A stretch of 64,000 nt of DNA from assembly GCF_900000175.1 (NCBI RefSeq), contig NZ_CWGJ01000026.1, positions 1 through 64,000 on the forward strand, read 5' to 3'. The DNA is from Estrella lausannensis (GTDB lineage: Bacteria; Chlamydiota; Chlamydiia; Chlamydiales; Criblamydiaceae). A program made the position numbers and the translations under genes. A model generated the notes under the pieces. The model saw nothing but the letters and a program-made list of their open reading frames with translations, was not told the DNA's origin and did no database searches. This document shows, one piece after another, positions 34,366 to 44,169 of the stretch; within the stretch, counting starts at the first letter, position 1, and the number at the start of each line of letters is the position of its first letter.

Positions 34366-35265
34366 CTAATCAGGAAAACTCCTATTTTTTTGCGCTACGA
34401 CATGGAACAATGACCCCCAGGGAGCGCTTGTGCCGCCATAAATGACAGAGGATTCAGCACTCTCTCTGTGGATGGTGATGCACTCAAAGTCGGTTTTTAG
34501 CAGTTGCCTGATCTCTTCTTCGGTGTGGTAGGTCATGGCGGGATCGGCCTTAAGCGGGCTCCCAAAAAACTGACCTGCGATCCATCCGCCCGGTTTTACA
34601 CAGGCAATTGTCTTATCCCAGCAGGCGTTAAATTCATCGTGGGGTCTGTAGGGCCAGGTGTAACTGGAAATGAAGAGGTCTGCCTTGACGGGCGGCTGAT
34701 ATTTTAAAAAGGGGCCCGTGTATGTCTCAAGGGCTCCCCCCTCGATGAACTCTTGCGCTCTTGACTCTAAGATCGCTATGGCCTCTTTGTCTCCGTCGAT
34801 AGCGACGACGGATGGGTATCCTTGCTGCAAAAGGGCAATCGTCTCCTGGCCTGTTCCTGCTCCGAAATCAATGATGCGTTCTGGCGGGGAGGGGAATTTC
34901 TCCAAAGCGCTCAGCGTCGTTTTGTTGAGCTTGCAAAGATCTTTTTTATCCATGTTGTAGTGATGCCAATCGGTGTAAATATTGCCGAAACGCTCTTCAT
35001 TTTCATCGAGCAGCTTAATCCCTTTTGCCAAGTTACTGTTCGTCACCTGAAGGATCTTTTTGACTTGCTCAGGGCTAAGCAGATCTTTGGACAGTTTGAC
35101 ATGTGACAAATCATTGTGGCTGCTAACAAAGCAGATCAAGGATTGAAAATGTTCCTGGTTAAAATAAAAACCTTGAGCCTCCACCTTATGGGTGTATTTG
35201 GCTTGTTCAATGACTTTTTGCAGTTCGAATCTAGAGATCAGTCGCGGAAGTTGGATTGGGAGCAT
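34366..35265 (-). CDS. Class I SAM-dependent methyltransferase (paralogue 1)
   Basis: The 299-residue protein has a helical N-terminal domain (about 1-130) and a Rossmann methyltransferase domain: motif I IIDFGAGTGQE near residue 137, motif II VVAIDGDKEA near 158, and a motif IV-like DLFISSYTWPYRP near 200. The last is unusual in having WPYRP in place of a clear catalytic NPPY. Target unknown. It is clearly homologous along its whole length to the gene at 35545-36468, with which it shares FGN.YTDWH.YNM. They form a tandem duplication on the minus strand. The ribosome site before ATG 35265 is weak. Confidence 0.8.
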   Translation of the reverse strand: MLPIQLPRLISRFELQKVIEQAKYTHKVEAQGFYFNQEHFQSLICFVSSHNDLSHVKLSKDLLSPEQVKKILQVTNSNLAKGIKLLDENEERFGNIYTDWHHYNMDKKDLCKLNKTTLSALEKFPSPPERIIDFGAGTGQETIALLQQGYPSVVAIDGDKEAIAILESRAQEFIEGGALETYTGPFLKYQPPVKADLFISSYTWPYRPHDEFNACWDKTIACVKPGGWIAGQFFGSPLKADPAMTYHTEEEIRQLLKTDFECITIHRESAESSVIYGGTSAPWGSLFHVVAQKNRSFPD

Positions 35266-35435
35266 CGGCTATAGTCCAATATGTTTCTTTTGTCTTTCAA
35301 AATTTTTAAACGTACGTTTACCCCTTTGTTCGTTATGTTTTAGCTCATGGGAGCCAAGTCAAAGCTTCAAGGGGCTAAAACTCATCAAACAGAGTATGGG
35401 GCTCATTTTTTGAACTCTTAGGGGTGCCATCAATT

Positions 35436-35535
35436 AACAGGTCTGTCCAAGAGACTTCTCACAAACTGAAATTGTACGACTTGAGTTTGTGGGTGGTCTT
35501 TTAGACTCCCTCATAAATTTGGGACACGGCCTGTT
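35436..35535. repeat. Palindromic family B, 100-bp copy
   Basis: An imperfect inverted repeat with outer ends AACAGGTCTGTCC / GGGACACGGCCTGTT and an inner pair CACAAACT / AGTTTGTG. It lies between the two methyltransferase genes. The inner core resembles other family B copies. Confidence 0.6.
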
Positions 35536-35544
35536 CAACAGATT

Positions 35545-36468
35545 CTACATCAAGTTTCTCTCTCTCTTTTTCGCGACAACGTGGTAGAGTGCTCCCCAAG
35601 GGGGATTAGATCCTCCAAAAACCGCTTGGTTCTCTTTTTCCTTTACCCGGATGGAAATCTCCTCGAAGTCCATATTGAGCAAATTAATGAGCTCATCCTC
35701 GGAATGGTAGGTCATCCCTGCATCGGGCATTGCCGGAGAGCCGAAGAAGTGCCCGGCGATCCACCCACCGGGTTTTAGATTTGCCAAGCACTGACCCCAG
35801 CATTCGGCGAAATCCTGAGGCGGCCTATAGGGCCAGGTAAAGCTGGCGATGAAGAGGTCTGCCTTCCTTTCAGAGTTGTATTCCATGAAGGGGCCTCTGT
35901 ACGTTTGCAGCGTACCTTCGTTTAAATAGGAGGTCGCCTTTTTTTTCAGGATTTCGATTGCCTCCCGATCGCCGTCGATTGCAACAACAGAAGGGCATCC
36001 CATCTCGAGTAGGGCCATAGTCTCCTGTCCGGTTCCGGAGCCGAAGTCGATCACATGGCCAGGGAGCGAATCGAATTTTTGTAGAGCTGCCTCGGTGGTG
36101 TCGTGTAACTTGCAGAGGGTCATTTTGGCCATATTGTATTCATGCCAGTCGGTGTAGGCATTTCCGAACCGCCTGCCTTGTTCATCTTCGATCTTTATTC
36201 CTTTCATCAGATTGCGGTTGGTGGTCGAGAGGATTTTTGCCTCCTGCTCGGAATCCAGCAGCGCTTTGGTAACTTTGAGCTTTGTCAGCTGTGTCGCGGT
36301 TGTCAGAAAACGGAGGAGGGCCTGAAATCGGTCCGGATCGAACGAGTAGCCTTGAAGTTCCAATTTTTTGCTCTTTTCGGCTTCTTCGAACCGTACGTGC
36401 AATTCGGTCTGGGATATGAGGCGCGAGCTGTAGGATGATGTTGAAAGAGTTGACATAGAAACAGTCAT
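35545..36468 (-). CDS. Class I SAM-dependent methyltransferase (paralogue 2)
   Basis: 307 residues with the same layout as the gene at 34366: N-terminal helical domain, then VIDFGSGTGQE near residue 144, VVAIDGDREA, and DLFIASFTWPYRPP. The shared region RFGNAYTDWHEYNMAKMTLCKLHDTTEAALQKF is not part of the methyltransferase fold and may bind the partner or substrate. Both an ATG at 36468 and one at 36456 are possible; neither has a strong ribosome site. Upstream is an AT-rich gap shared with the divergent outer-membrane protein. Confidence 0.8.
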   Translation of the reverse strand: MTVSMSTLSTSSYSSRLISQTELHVRFEEAEKSKKLELQGYSFDPDRFQALLRFLTTATQLTKLKVTKALLDSEQEAKILSTTNRNLMKGIKIEDEQGRRFGNAYTDWHEYNMAKMTLCKLHDTTEAALQKFDSLPGHVIDFGSGTGQETMALLEMGCPSVVAIDGDREAIEILKKKATSYLNEGTLQTYRGPFMEYNSERKADLFIASFTWPYRPPQDFAECWGQCLANLKPGGWIAGHFFGSPAMPDAGMTYHSEDELINLLNMDFEEISIRVKEKENQAVFGGSNPPWGALYHVVAKKRERNLM

Positions 36469-36744
36469 GATTTTCGCGGGGATTATTATGAATTTTTATG
36501 AATATAAGAAATTATTTTAATAAGTTGTGCTGTGATTACTTAATCTTTCGAATTAAACGTTATAATTGATCGTTTTTGGAGTTGTAAAGGAGTATTTTCA
36601 GGTCGGCGGCCGTTGTTATTTTTAGGTGCAAATCGATAGAAACGCTGTCTGTATATTAAATTGGAAGAATGCGATTGAATTTTTAACAGATATCGAGCAG
36701 ATTTTGAGCACAAAATTTTATTCGACAATGGAAGTTCACAAGCG

Positions 36745-38004
36745 ATGATGAAATGTTTCTTTACAATAGCTCTCATGATAATCACTGCCTCCCTTCCCGC
36801 ATGGGAAGTGGAATGTCTCGGCTGCAGATGTCATAACAGTGACAGCACGGACAAATTTTTAGTGGGAAGAGTCGTTCTCCAGCCGGAGAACATCAATCGG
36901 TTTTGCGCCACGTCCTTTTTATTAGAGGGATCACAAGATCTCTTCCGTGGAAGCGGTACAATCGGGCTTGATTTGAGTGCAGACGACAGGATGAAAGTGA
37001 CAGGGGAGTGGTTAAGTCAAAACAGTAGTTTTAACTTCTGCTCTGGAACTAAAAAAAGGTGGATTCATCAGTGGGCCGCCGGTTTTGCCTATCAGCATCT
37101 TTTTTGCAATCCGTATATCCTCTCGTTCGACGCAGGGGTTTGCTATTCCCATGCGTTTGGCAGGTCTCTCGGAACAAAAGCCTGTTCAACGCAATCGGAT
37201 GTGAAGCGCTATATCGCAGGGGCTAAAGCTTTTGACGCTACTTTGGGGGCTACATTTTTTTCATTCTGCGACGGGGTTCTTTCCCTGTTTGCCACTTACG
37301 ACAAAGTGGAGTATAAGAAGAAATATTTTGAGGATAAAGAAGAGAAGGGATTCGGGGGAGGCGTAAAGCTGGTGCAGCCCGTTATTCCTTGCGTCGATCT
37401 TGTTGTGGGAGCTGAAGTGCGGCAGCCTTATAATTACTATAACGCCGAGCTGAACTGGGTCTCGGAGCTTTTCTGCTATGATTACACTCTGGGTCTTTTC
37501 GGAGCTTATACCCAAGGTAAGGGAGGGCTTTGCAACGATGGCAGGCTGGGTGTTCAGATCGCGGTAAATCTGGGTTCGACAAACTGCAGGGAGAGAGCGG
37601 CAAGTTGCGGCAATGGTTCAGGAAGATCGGTGATCGGCAGGGCGCTGGATTTCAACAATTGGGTAATGACACCGGCGGTCTATCGACCGAAGGTTCTTGC
37701 TGTCAAAGATCAAGACTGCGTCATTACTTGCGTTGCCCCTCAAGCTGTCGGCACAACATTCGACATTCTGGGTATCGAGGGTGAGATCAATACGTTCGAG
37801 GGGTATGAAGCTTTGATGGGATCAAACCTTTCCTTTTCTCTGACAGGATCTGTCCCTTCCGGAGTCACCGTGGATCAAACGACCGGCGTGATGATCGTTC
37901 CACCCACGCTCGAGGCTGGAGAATATAACTTCACCCTGAGAGGTGTTAACCAATGCGGGAGCGCCACCACTCCTGTGTTTCTTGTGATCGTACGTGTAGG
38001 CTGA
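36745..38004 (+). CDS. Cys-rich outer-membrane beta-barrel protein with C-terminal Ig-like domain
   Basis: 419 residues with a signal peptide (MMKCFFTIALMIITASLPAW) and a middle region (about 40-280) of alternating strands ending in aromatic residues, like a beta-barrel (GFAYQHLFCNPYILSFDAGVCYSHAFG, LGLFGAYTQG). About twenty Cys are spread through the protein, a trait of chlamydial envelope proteins cross-linked by disulfides. Residues 330-419 resemble an Ig/cadherin-like domain (PSGVTVDQTTGVMIVPPTLEAGEYNFTLRGVNQCG). The layout recalls inverse autotransporters of the intimin group, but that link is weak. The stop TGA shares its last base with the helicase ATG. Confidence 0.75.
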   Translation: MMKCFFTIALMIITASLPAWEVECLGCRCHNSDSTDKFLVGRVVLQPENINRFCATSFLLEGSQDLFRGSGTIGLDLSADDRMKVTGEWLSQNSSFNFCSGTKKRWIHQWAAGFAYQHLFCNPYILSFDAGVCYSHAFGRSLGTKACSTQSDVKRYIAGAKAFDATLGATFFSFCDGVLSLFATYDKVEYKKKYFEDKEEKGFGGGVKLVQPVIPCVDLVVGAEVRQPYNYYNAELNWVSELFCYDYTLGLFGAYTQGKGGLCNDGRLGVQIAVNLGSTNCRERAASCGNGSGRSVIGRALDFNNWVMTPAVYRPKVLAVKDQDCVITCVAPQAVGTTFDILGIEGEINTFEGYEALMGSNLSFSLTGSVPSGVTVDQTTGVMIVPPTLEAGEYNFTLRGVNQCGSATTPVFLVIVRVG

Positions 38005-41000
38005 TGAAGGAACCAACGGAGAGGATCAGAGAATTTGCGGCACTGGCCAGGAGCCTCCTTGAAGACGGGGCTCTCAAGGACCTGTTCTTTTCCCTGGGGT
38101 CATATCAGGCAGAATTTAGTGTGGAGGGCTCGCCTCATTCCATTTTCAGCTTCGTCCAGATCGGTAAATCAAGGGAGCTGAAAGATTTTTTCTGCACCTG
38201 CAGTGAAAGTGATTCGGAAGACAGTTGCGTCCATGTTGCTGCTTTGTATCAGTTGATCATGGATGATAATGGAGTTCCCCTGCATGAGGCTTACAGCCGC
38301 TCCATCTACCGTGCCATTTCCCGGCTTCTATTTGAGAAAAATGCCGGCGTTCCCAAAATCACAAGGCGCACTCTAGTACCTGTCCGCTCTTCGTCGGGAG
38401 CTAAAATTGCCCATATTACACTGATCAGCGACGACGGCAGGCGGTATTTCAAAGAAGTGTTTGAGCGCGAAGAGGGCGCGGCGGAGGGCGGGCTTTGGGG
38501 ACTGTCACTCGATGAAGGAGAAGATCTTTTTTTGCCCGGCAGCGAATTGGAGCTGCAGTTTGAGCAGTCTCATTGGAATGAATTCGGGAAAAAGCTTTTT
38601 TTTCTAAAACGATGCGGTGGAGGCAGTGAAGGGTGCGAGTGTGAAAAGAGCGGACTTCCCCGCCGGCTTTTTTTAATGCTCAAGGATGTCAAGCTCGAGG
38701 TGGATGTCGCAAAAAAGGATCTGCCGCAGCTGGTCCCCTACTTACCTGAATTTAGCGAAGACTATCCGGTCAAAGATCTTGCCGGGGAGAAGCTGATCCG
38801 CTCAGTCTACCACGAAAATAGCTCAATCCTGGAGTTGATTCCCGATCACGATGAGCGGCCGCTTTCCTTTCAAGGGAAAGAGGGCATTCACATTCCGGGA
38901 TGGCTCTTCATCAAGGGAACGGGGTTTATCAAAGAGGAGTTTCTTTTCGACTCTTCAAGAATAGCTTTGAAGGGCGCCATTCCCGATACACTCAAGAAAT
39001 ATCAAAATGAAATTGAGTCGCGTCCCAAAAACTTTTCAATCTCCTCAACTCCAAAACAAGTCAAATATAAGCTGGCTTTTACCGAAGAGTGGAGCCTCTC
39101 CATATCAGCTTACATCTTTGAAAAGGGAGACTTGCAGCTTCCGGCATCGTGGCTGCTCAATGACTTGGCATATATCCAGGGAATGGGGTTCGTTTTTACA
39201 AAAGAAAGGGTATTCACCAAAGCCCGTTTTCAGATTTCTCAAGACCATGTGATCTCATTCATTCATGAAAGGCGCAGTTGGCTAAGTCAGATTAAAGGGT
39301 TTGAGTTACATCCTGGAGCCTTTGAGAGCGAGCTGGATTATTCTCTCACGGATGAGGGTAATTTGATGTTCCGCCCACGAACCAAGGCGGAGAAAGGAAG
39401 GAGGATCAAGGAATTCGGCCCCTGGGTTTATGTGGAGGGTTTGGGATTTTTTTCCAAGGAGCCGGGAGTCCAAACGTTTTCGATCAGGCCCGATTCGATG
39501 GTGACTAAAGAACATATTCCTCTTTTTATCCGGGAGAAGAGAGACGAACTGAAGATGATCAGGGGATTTTTTTTAGCGGACTGTCCCATCGAAGAAGTTA
39601 CTTTGGAGTTAAAGCCGGAGGGCAATGACAGACTGATGGTCCGCCCCCAATTTGTTTTTGGCGCGTCCTTCTCCGGGAAGCGTGTCCGCTTTTTTGAGGA
39701 TGCCGTCTATGTGGAAGATGAGGGATTTTTTGAATTGCCTCCGCATCTAAGGTTACCTGATGAGTATCGAACAGAGAAGATCTTAAATAAACAAGAGATA
39801 GCCTCCCTCTTCAACGATGATTTCGAAAAGCTGCGACGTTTCATTCCTATACTGGATGCTTCCCTAAAGAAGCCGAGCCTGCTGAAATTGTTCATTACCA
39901 AAGCGCAAATTGATGAAAAGAGGGGTAGAGGCTGGTACCTGCTGCAGATTATCTTTGGTTCCGAGTACGGAAAAGTGCCGCTATATTTGCTCTGGAAGGC
40001 CAAAAAAACTGGGGACAGGTTTCTTTTCACCAAGGCTGGGATGATCGATTTGGAAGATTCCAGATTTCGGTTTCTCAACGCATTTAAAGCATCCCACTTT
40101 GAAAAGAAAAGCGGCGCCATCATCTTGTCGGCTCTCGACTTCTACCGGCTCGATGCGTTGGAGGAAATTGAGTGCAGCCTTTTGGATAGCGAGGATACGA
40201 AAAGCTCCGAAGAAGCGATCAACCAGCTGAGGCAGTTCAAGGTGACCGAGAAACTGGATCTTTCCTATCTCTCATCCGAGCTTAGGCCCTACCAGCAGAC
40301 GGGAGTGGAGTGGCTCTGGTTCCTTTATATATATGGCCTTTCGGGCCTGCTCTGCGATGATATGGGACTCGGTAAAACGCATCAGGCGATGGCACTGATC
40401 TCTTCCGCCATTTCCTTAACGAAAAACGAAGCCGGTTCAGCACCTCCCAAAGTGCTGATCATATGCCCGGCCTCAGTGATTCACCACTGGGAAGATAAGC
40501 TCAAAGCTTTCATGCCCGCTCTGAATGCGGCCATCTACCATGGGATCGAGCGCTCTTATGAAGCGGTAATCGGTTCTGCAGACCTCATCATCACAACGTA
40601 TGGTGTCGTCAGAAAAGATATCGCATTGCTTTCGGAAACGCCCTTTTTAATAGCCATCTTCGATGAGATTCAAATCGCAAAAAATAAAGAGAGCCGTATC
40701 AATTCCACGCTGAAGAAAATTGATGCGGGAATGAAAGTAGGTTTGACGGGCACGCCGGTCGAAAACAATCTCAACGAATTGAAGGCTCTTTTCGATATTG
40801 TGCTTCCAGGGTATATGCCAGGAGAGTCCGACTTTCGGGAGCGTTACATCAAACCGATCAGCAAAGAGAATAAAACGGAAGCCAAGACCGCCTTGAAGAG
40901 GCTGATCAGACCCTTTGTCTTACGAAGGAAAAAGAATGAAGTGCTGCTGGAGCTGCCTGAGAAAACCGAGGAGGTCTCTCATTGCGATCTGTCGAACGAA

Positions 41001-41702
41001 CAAGTTGAGCTCTATAACGGGGTGATGGCCGGTTCCAGAGAAGTTCTTTTGAAATCGCTGTCCGACGACTCTTCCGATATCCCCTATTTCCATATTTTTG
41101 CGCTGCTGACTCAGTTGAAGAGAATTTGCGACCACCCTGCCCTTTTCTTAAAATCTATGGATGACTACGAAAAGCACTCTTCGGGTAAGTGGGATCTTTT
41201 CGTTGAGCTGATGACCGAAGCTTTTGAAAGCGGCCAAAAAGTTGTTGTCTTCTCGCAGTATCTCGGGATGCTGGACATTATGAAAAACTATCTGACTGCA
41301 AGCAATATCGGCTTTGCCATGATCAAGGGAACGACCAAAAACCGGGGCGAGGAGATCCGCAGGTTCAACGAAGACGAGGGGTGCCGCGTTTTCTTGAGCT
41401 CCCTTCTGGCCGGCGGCTTGGGGATTGATTTGACGGCAGCCTCCGTCGTCATTCACTACGACAGATGGTGGAATGCCGCCCGGGAGAACCAGGCTACCGA
41501 CAGGGTGCACCGGATAGGTCAAACACGCGGCGTTCAGGTTTTCAAGCTGGTGACGAAAAACACGTTCGAAGAGCGGATCGATGAGATCATCAGCAAAAAG
41601 GGGCGCCTGGCTGACGAAATAGTCGCCAGTGAAGAGGGTGTGCTCCGGCTTTTCTCACGAAGCGAGCTGCGCGCTCTGCTCGATTATTCCAGTACTCTAT
41701 AA
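38004..41702 (+). CDS. SNF2/Rad54-family helicase with SWIM zinc finger
   Basis: The 1232-residue protein has an N-terminal SWIM finger, Cys64-x-Cys66 and Cys75-x-His77, a long middle region, and a Swi2/Snf2 ATPase in about 757-1225: LRPYQQTGVEWLWFL, Walker A DDMGLGKTHQ, DEIQ as motif II, GLTGTPVENNLNEL as motif III, VFSQYLGM, and motifs V/VI GGLGIDLTAASVVIHYDRWWNAARENQATDRVHRIGQ. Chlamydiae carry such genes and have been suggested to use them on chromatin; here it more likely remodels DNA-protein complexes in the bacterium. The start ATG overlaps the preceding stop by one base, so reading is coupled to the outer-membrane gene. Confidence 0.93.
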   Translation: MKEPTERIREFAALARSLLEDGALKDLFFSLGSYQAEFSVEGSPHSIFSFVQIGKSRELKDFFCTCSESDSEDSCVHVAALYQLIMDDNGVPLHEAYSRSIYRAISRLLFEKNAGVPKITRRTLVPVRSSSGAKIAHITLISDDGRRYFKEVFEREEGAAEGGLWGLSLDEGEDLFLPGSELELQFEQSHWNEFGKKLFFLKRCGGGSEGCECEKSGLPRRLFLMLKDVKLEVDVAKKDLPQLVPYLPEFSEDYPVKDLAGEKLIRSVYHENSSILELIPDHDERPLSFQGKEGIHIPGWLFIKGTGFIKEEFLFDSSRIALKGAIPDTLKKYQNEIESRPKNFSISSTPKQVKYKLAFTEEWSLSISAYIFEKGDLQLPASWLLNDLAYIQGMGFVFTKERVFTKARFQISQDHVISFIHERRSWLSQIKGFELHPGAFESELDYSLTDEGNLMFRPRTKAEKGRRIKEFGPWVYVEGLGFFSKEPGVQTFSIRPDSMVTKEHIPLFIREKRDELKMIRGFFLADCPIEEVTLELKPEGNDRLMVRPQFVFGASFSGKRVRFFEDAVYVEDEGFFELPPHLRLPDEYRTEKILNKQEIASLFNDDFEKLRRFIPILDASLKKPSLLKLFITKAQIDEKRGRGWYLLQIIFGSEYGKVPLYLLWKAKKTGDRFLFTKAGMIDLEDSRFRFLNAFKASHFEKKSGAIILSALDFYRLDALEEIECSLLDSEDTKSSEEAINQLRQFKVTEKLDLSYLSSELRPYQQTGVEWLWFLYIYGLSGLLCDDMGLGKTHQAMALISSAISLTKNEAGSAPPKVLIICPASVIHHWEDKLKAFMPALNAAIYHGIERSYEAVIGSADLIITTYGVVRKDIALLSETPFLIAIFDEIQIAKNKESRINSTLKKIDAGMKVGLTGTPVENNLNELKALFDIVLPGYMPGESDFRERYIKPISKENKTEAKTALKRLIRPFVLRRKKNEVLLELPEKTEEVSHCDLSNEQVELYNGVMAGSREVLLKSLSDDSSDIPYFHIFALLTQLKRICDHPALFLKSMDDYEKHSSGKWDLFVELMTEAFESGQKVVVFSQYLGMLDIMKNYLTASNIGFAMIKGTTKNRGEEIRRFNEDEGCRVFLSSLLAGGLGIDLTAASVVIHYDRWWNAARENQATDRVHRIGQTRGVQVFKLVTKNTFEERIDEIISKKGRLADEIVASEEGVLRLFSRSELRALLDYSSTL

Positions 41703-41772
41703 AAGCTTAAACTACTCTTTAAATATAGTTAATACCATTTGTTTATAATTAATTTAAACAAAGGGGTTAACT

Positions 41773-42189
41773 ATGAGTATTCATTCCACTACCGGCACAG
41801 CGATTTATATCCCTGTCTGTTCATCAAAACATTGTTGCAGCGGGGGCCAAAAACCGCACCATTTGACTCTGGCCAACCTCGATACCACGGACCGAAAGAT
41901 AGTTGAGTTGACGATGAAAAGGATTAAAAAGTGCATCCAGACAAATCATTTTCTCATGGACACGCCTAAGGGGAAAATAGTGTCCTATCAGATCGGAGGA
42001 AGCGGGCCTAACTCCACTTTCCTGACAGGGGATGTTGAGTCATTCAAGCAGTCGCTGGACGTTTATCTCAGGCTGGATCCGGTGATCGCAAAGCACTTAA
42101 ACCCCTACCGTCCGGCCCATGTCGACAGGTATAACCGCCCTGTTATGTACTATAAGAATTTCAAAGTGGAAAATCTAAAGACCATGTAA
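41773..42189 (+). CDS. Hypothetical protein, 138 residues
   Basis: ATG 41773 follows AAAGGGG and a TTTATAAT box near 41742, so it has its own expression signals. The N-terminus holds a Cys/His patch (VCSSKHCCSGGQKPHH) that could bind a metal. The rest is mixed helix and strand with no membrane part. No family recognised. It lies between the helicase gene and a pair of palindromic repeats. Confidence 0.72.
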   Translation: MSIHSTTGTAIYIPVCSSKHCCSGGQKPHHLTLANLDTTDRKIVELTMKRIKKCIQTNHFLMDTPKGKIVSYQIGGSGPNSTFLTGDVESFKQSLDVYLRLDPVIAKHLNPYRPAHVDRYNRPVMYYKNFKVENLKTM

Positions 42190-42197
42190 TGGTTGTA

Positions 42198-42243
42198 ATA
42201 AAACTCAATTCAGCAAACAAATCATGTGATTTCAGTTTTAGTA
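42198..42243. repeat. Palindromic family B, short copy
   Basis: TAAAACTCAATTCAGC faces GATTTCAGTTTTA. The core is shared with 52230-52403 and 57131-57152. Confidence 0.5.
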
Positions 42244-42248
42244 CACTA

Positions 42249-42298
42249 TACCGAAAGTATCTCAAAGCCAAAAAACAAATTTTGACACACTTTCGGTA
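42249..42298. repeat. Palindromic family A, short copy
   Basis: 50 bp from TACCGAAAG to CTTTCGGTA with nearly all of the centre missing; a second right end follows at about 42321-42374. Confidence 0.85.
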
Positions 42299-42320
42299 TA
42301 TGAGCCGGCTTGCAATGTCT

Positions 42321-42374
42321 CAATCCCGAGACTTTCTCATAGCCAAAAAAACAAATTTTGAGGCGCTTTCGGTC
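42321..42374. repeat. Palindromic family A, right-half remnant
   Basis: CTCAATCCCGAGACTTTCTC and then CAAATTTTGAGGCGCTTTCG match the right half of the full-length element. It touches the stop codon of the MATE gene. Confidence 0.7.
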
Positions 42375-43771
42375 TAAGGAGCCTGTCTATGCACTTCATG
42401 CCGGCGCTGCAGGGCGACCCCGAACTTTGATTTGTAGCGGATGGAGTAGGTGATAAGGCAGATGATGCTGTACAGCAGTAGCGCCAGGTAGGCCTGTTCA
42501 ACGCCTCCCTGCATGAAGACCACAATGCCGAACACAGGCAGAATATACGCTCCGGCGATAAGTCCAACACCGGCCTTCATCAAAAACCTGGTGTCGAGCG
42601 CCGCGGTTAGATGCCCGGTCAGAATACGTGAAATCCCAAAAAACAGAAAAAAGAGACTCATCAGTAAAAAGCAATTTCCTGCCATGGTAAGAAAATGAGT
42701 GTTGCTGAGGAGGGTTTCGTCTCGTTCATTGAAAAATAGATCGACGATCGTGTCCGAGAAAAGACAGACGAAGAGGAGCAACAGGGCGGAAAATAGCACC
42801 TGCAGAGTGACTGCCGCTCTTAGCACTTTCGGGATATAATTGGGCTCTTTAGCTCCAAGCAAGTTGGCTGAGACGGTGGAAACGCCCCTTGAGAGTCCGT
42901 CAATTAAGAACATGATCAGGAAGTAGAAACTCTGTACCATGGAGGCCACAGTCCATTCGAGAGCGCCTGAAAACGAGAGAATTTTAAAAAAACTAAAATG
43001 GGCCGCTACTTCCACCGTGAGCAGGATAGCCGATGGAAGTCCCACATTGATGCACTGCAGCATCAGCGGAAGATCGACTGGCTGAGGCGCTGTCCCATAC
43101 TTTTCCCGCATATCACGCCGGAAAAAAAGAAGGGAGAGTCCTAAAATATTGACCGCTTCGGCAGTTCCGGTGGCGATGGCTGCGCCTTTGATTCCAAGAG
43201 GGGGGATGGGGCCTGCGCCGAATATCAAAATAAAATCCAACAAGACATTCAGCACATTGGCGATGAGGCAAAAGAGGGTAACCACTTTCATCTTTCCCGA
43301 TCCGACAAAGAATCCGGCTAAAGCAACGTTGAGGCAGAACAGGGGCGAATAGACCATCAGCATCCAAAAATAGGAAGATTCCTCATGATAAAGCGGCGAT
43401 CCCTGGAAAATTAAAGGGGGGAGAAAAAATCCTGCTGCGAGGAAAAAGGGGGTAGTCAATATTGAAAACCAGATCATTTGCCAGACGGGCTTGCCAAGCT
43501 CCGTCAACCTGCTTTCACCGTGAAACCTGCCGACAAACACTTCAGAGATCGCGGCAATGGCCATAAAGAGCAGAATAACCGCATAGGCGGCGGTGCCTGA
43601 ACTGGTCGCAGCATTGAGTGAGTCAACGGAATAGCGTGAGAGAAGCAGCCGGTCGACAAACAGCATCACGCTGGCCGACATGAGACCTACGATGAGCGGC
43701 CACGAGACGTTCCATATTTCGCTGATGGAACCTACCGGATGGCGTGTCAGCTGATAATGAGGTCGGCTCAT
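42374..43771 (-). CDS. MATE-family multidrug/metabolite exporter
   Basis: 465 residues with about twelve hydrophobic segments in two halves, as in MATE (NorM/DinF) exporters. The first helix region WNVSWPLIVGLMSASVMLFVDRLLLSRYS and the second-half start INVGLPSAILLTVEVAAHFSFFKIL are typical of the two bundles. It would export cationic compounds by Na+ or H+ antiport. Substrate unknown. ATG 43771 is the only reasonable start. The gene is bounded on both sides by palindromic repeats. Confidence 0.9.
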   Translation of the reverse strand: MSRPHYQLTRHPVGSISEIWNVSWPLIVGLMSASVMLFVDRLLLSRYSVDSLNAATSSGTAAYAVILLFMAIAAISEVFVGRFHGESRLTELGKPVWQMIWFSILTTPFFLAAGFFLPPLIFQGSPLYHEESSYFWMLMVYSPLFCLNVALAGFFVGSGKMKVVTLFCLIANVLNVLLDFILIFGAGPIPPLGIKGAAIATGTAEAVNILGLSLLFFRRDMREKYGTAPQPVDLPLMLQCINVGLPSAILLTVEVAAHFSFFKILSFSGALEWTVASMVQSFYFLIMFLIDGLSRGVSTVSANLLGAKEPNYIPKVLRAAVTLQVLFSALLLLFVCLFSDTIVDLFFNERDETLLSNTHFLTMAGNCFLLMSLFFLFFGISRILTGHLTAALDTRFLMKAGVGLIAGAYILPVFGIVVFMQGGVEQAYLALLLYSIICLITYSIRYKSKFGVALQRRHEVHRQAP

Positions 43772-44169
43772 GCTTTGTCTGCTCGTTAAGAGGATCCTGT
43801 CTGATTGATTGGACTGGCATTATACCGAAAGCCTATCAAAATTTGGGGTTTTGGCCTTGAGAAAGCCTCGGGATTGAAAGCCGGTAAGTCATCCATACTT
43901 CATTATGGGGTGGTTATCAATCTTTCAATCCCGGAGGGCGTTCTCTTTGCTAAAAACCAAATTTTGAGACACTTTCGGTATGGAACTCCATTACTAGAGG
44001 CTGCCACCACCTCAAAGGATACGATTTCAGTGCGTGGAAAGTCTCGTAGGAATTCTAAATGGATTTTTGAATTCAAGAGGCTGCAATAGGCTGTGTTTTC
44101 AGCGTAATCGCATGACTCCTTCAATTTTCAACGACTTGAGATTGCAAAAGATACAATATTAAGTCAATT
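43772..44169. other. 398-bp gap between MATE gene and der
   Basis: Holds the full-length palindromic element 43823-43980. No gene is supported in the remaining ~190 bases. No clear terminator was found for der, whose transcript reads into this gap. Confidence 0.65.
43823..43980. repeat. Palindromic family A, full-length copy
   Basis: 158 bp, left end TACCGAAAGCCTATC (same variant as the 6284 copy), right end CTTTCGGTA, TA flanks. Confidence 0.9.
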
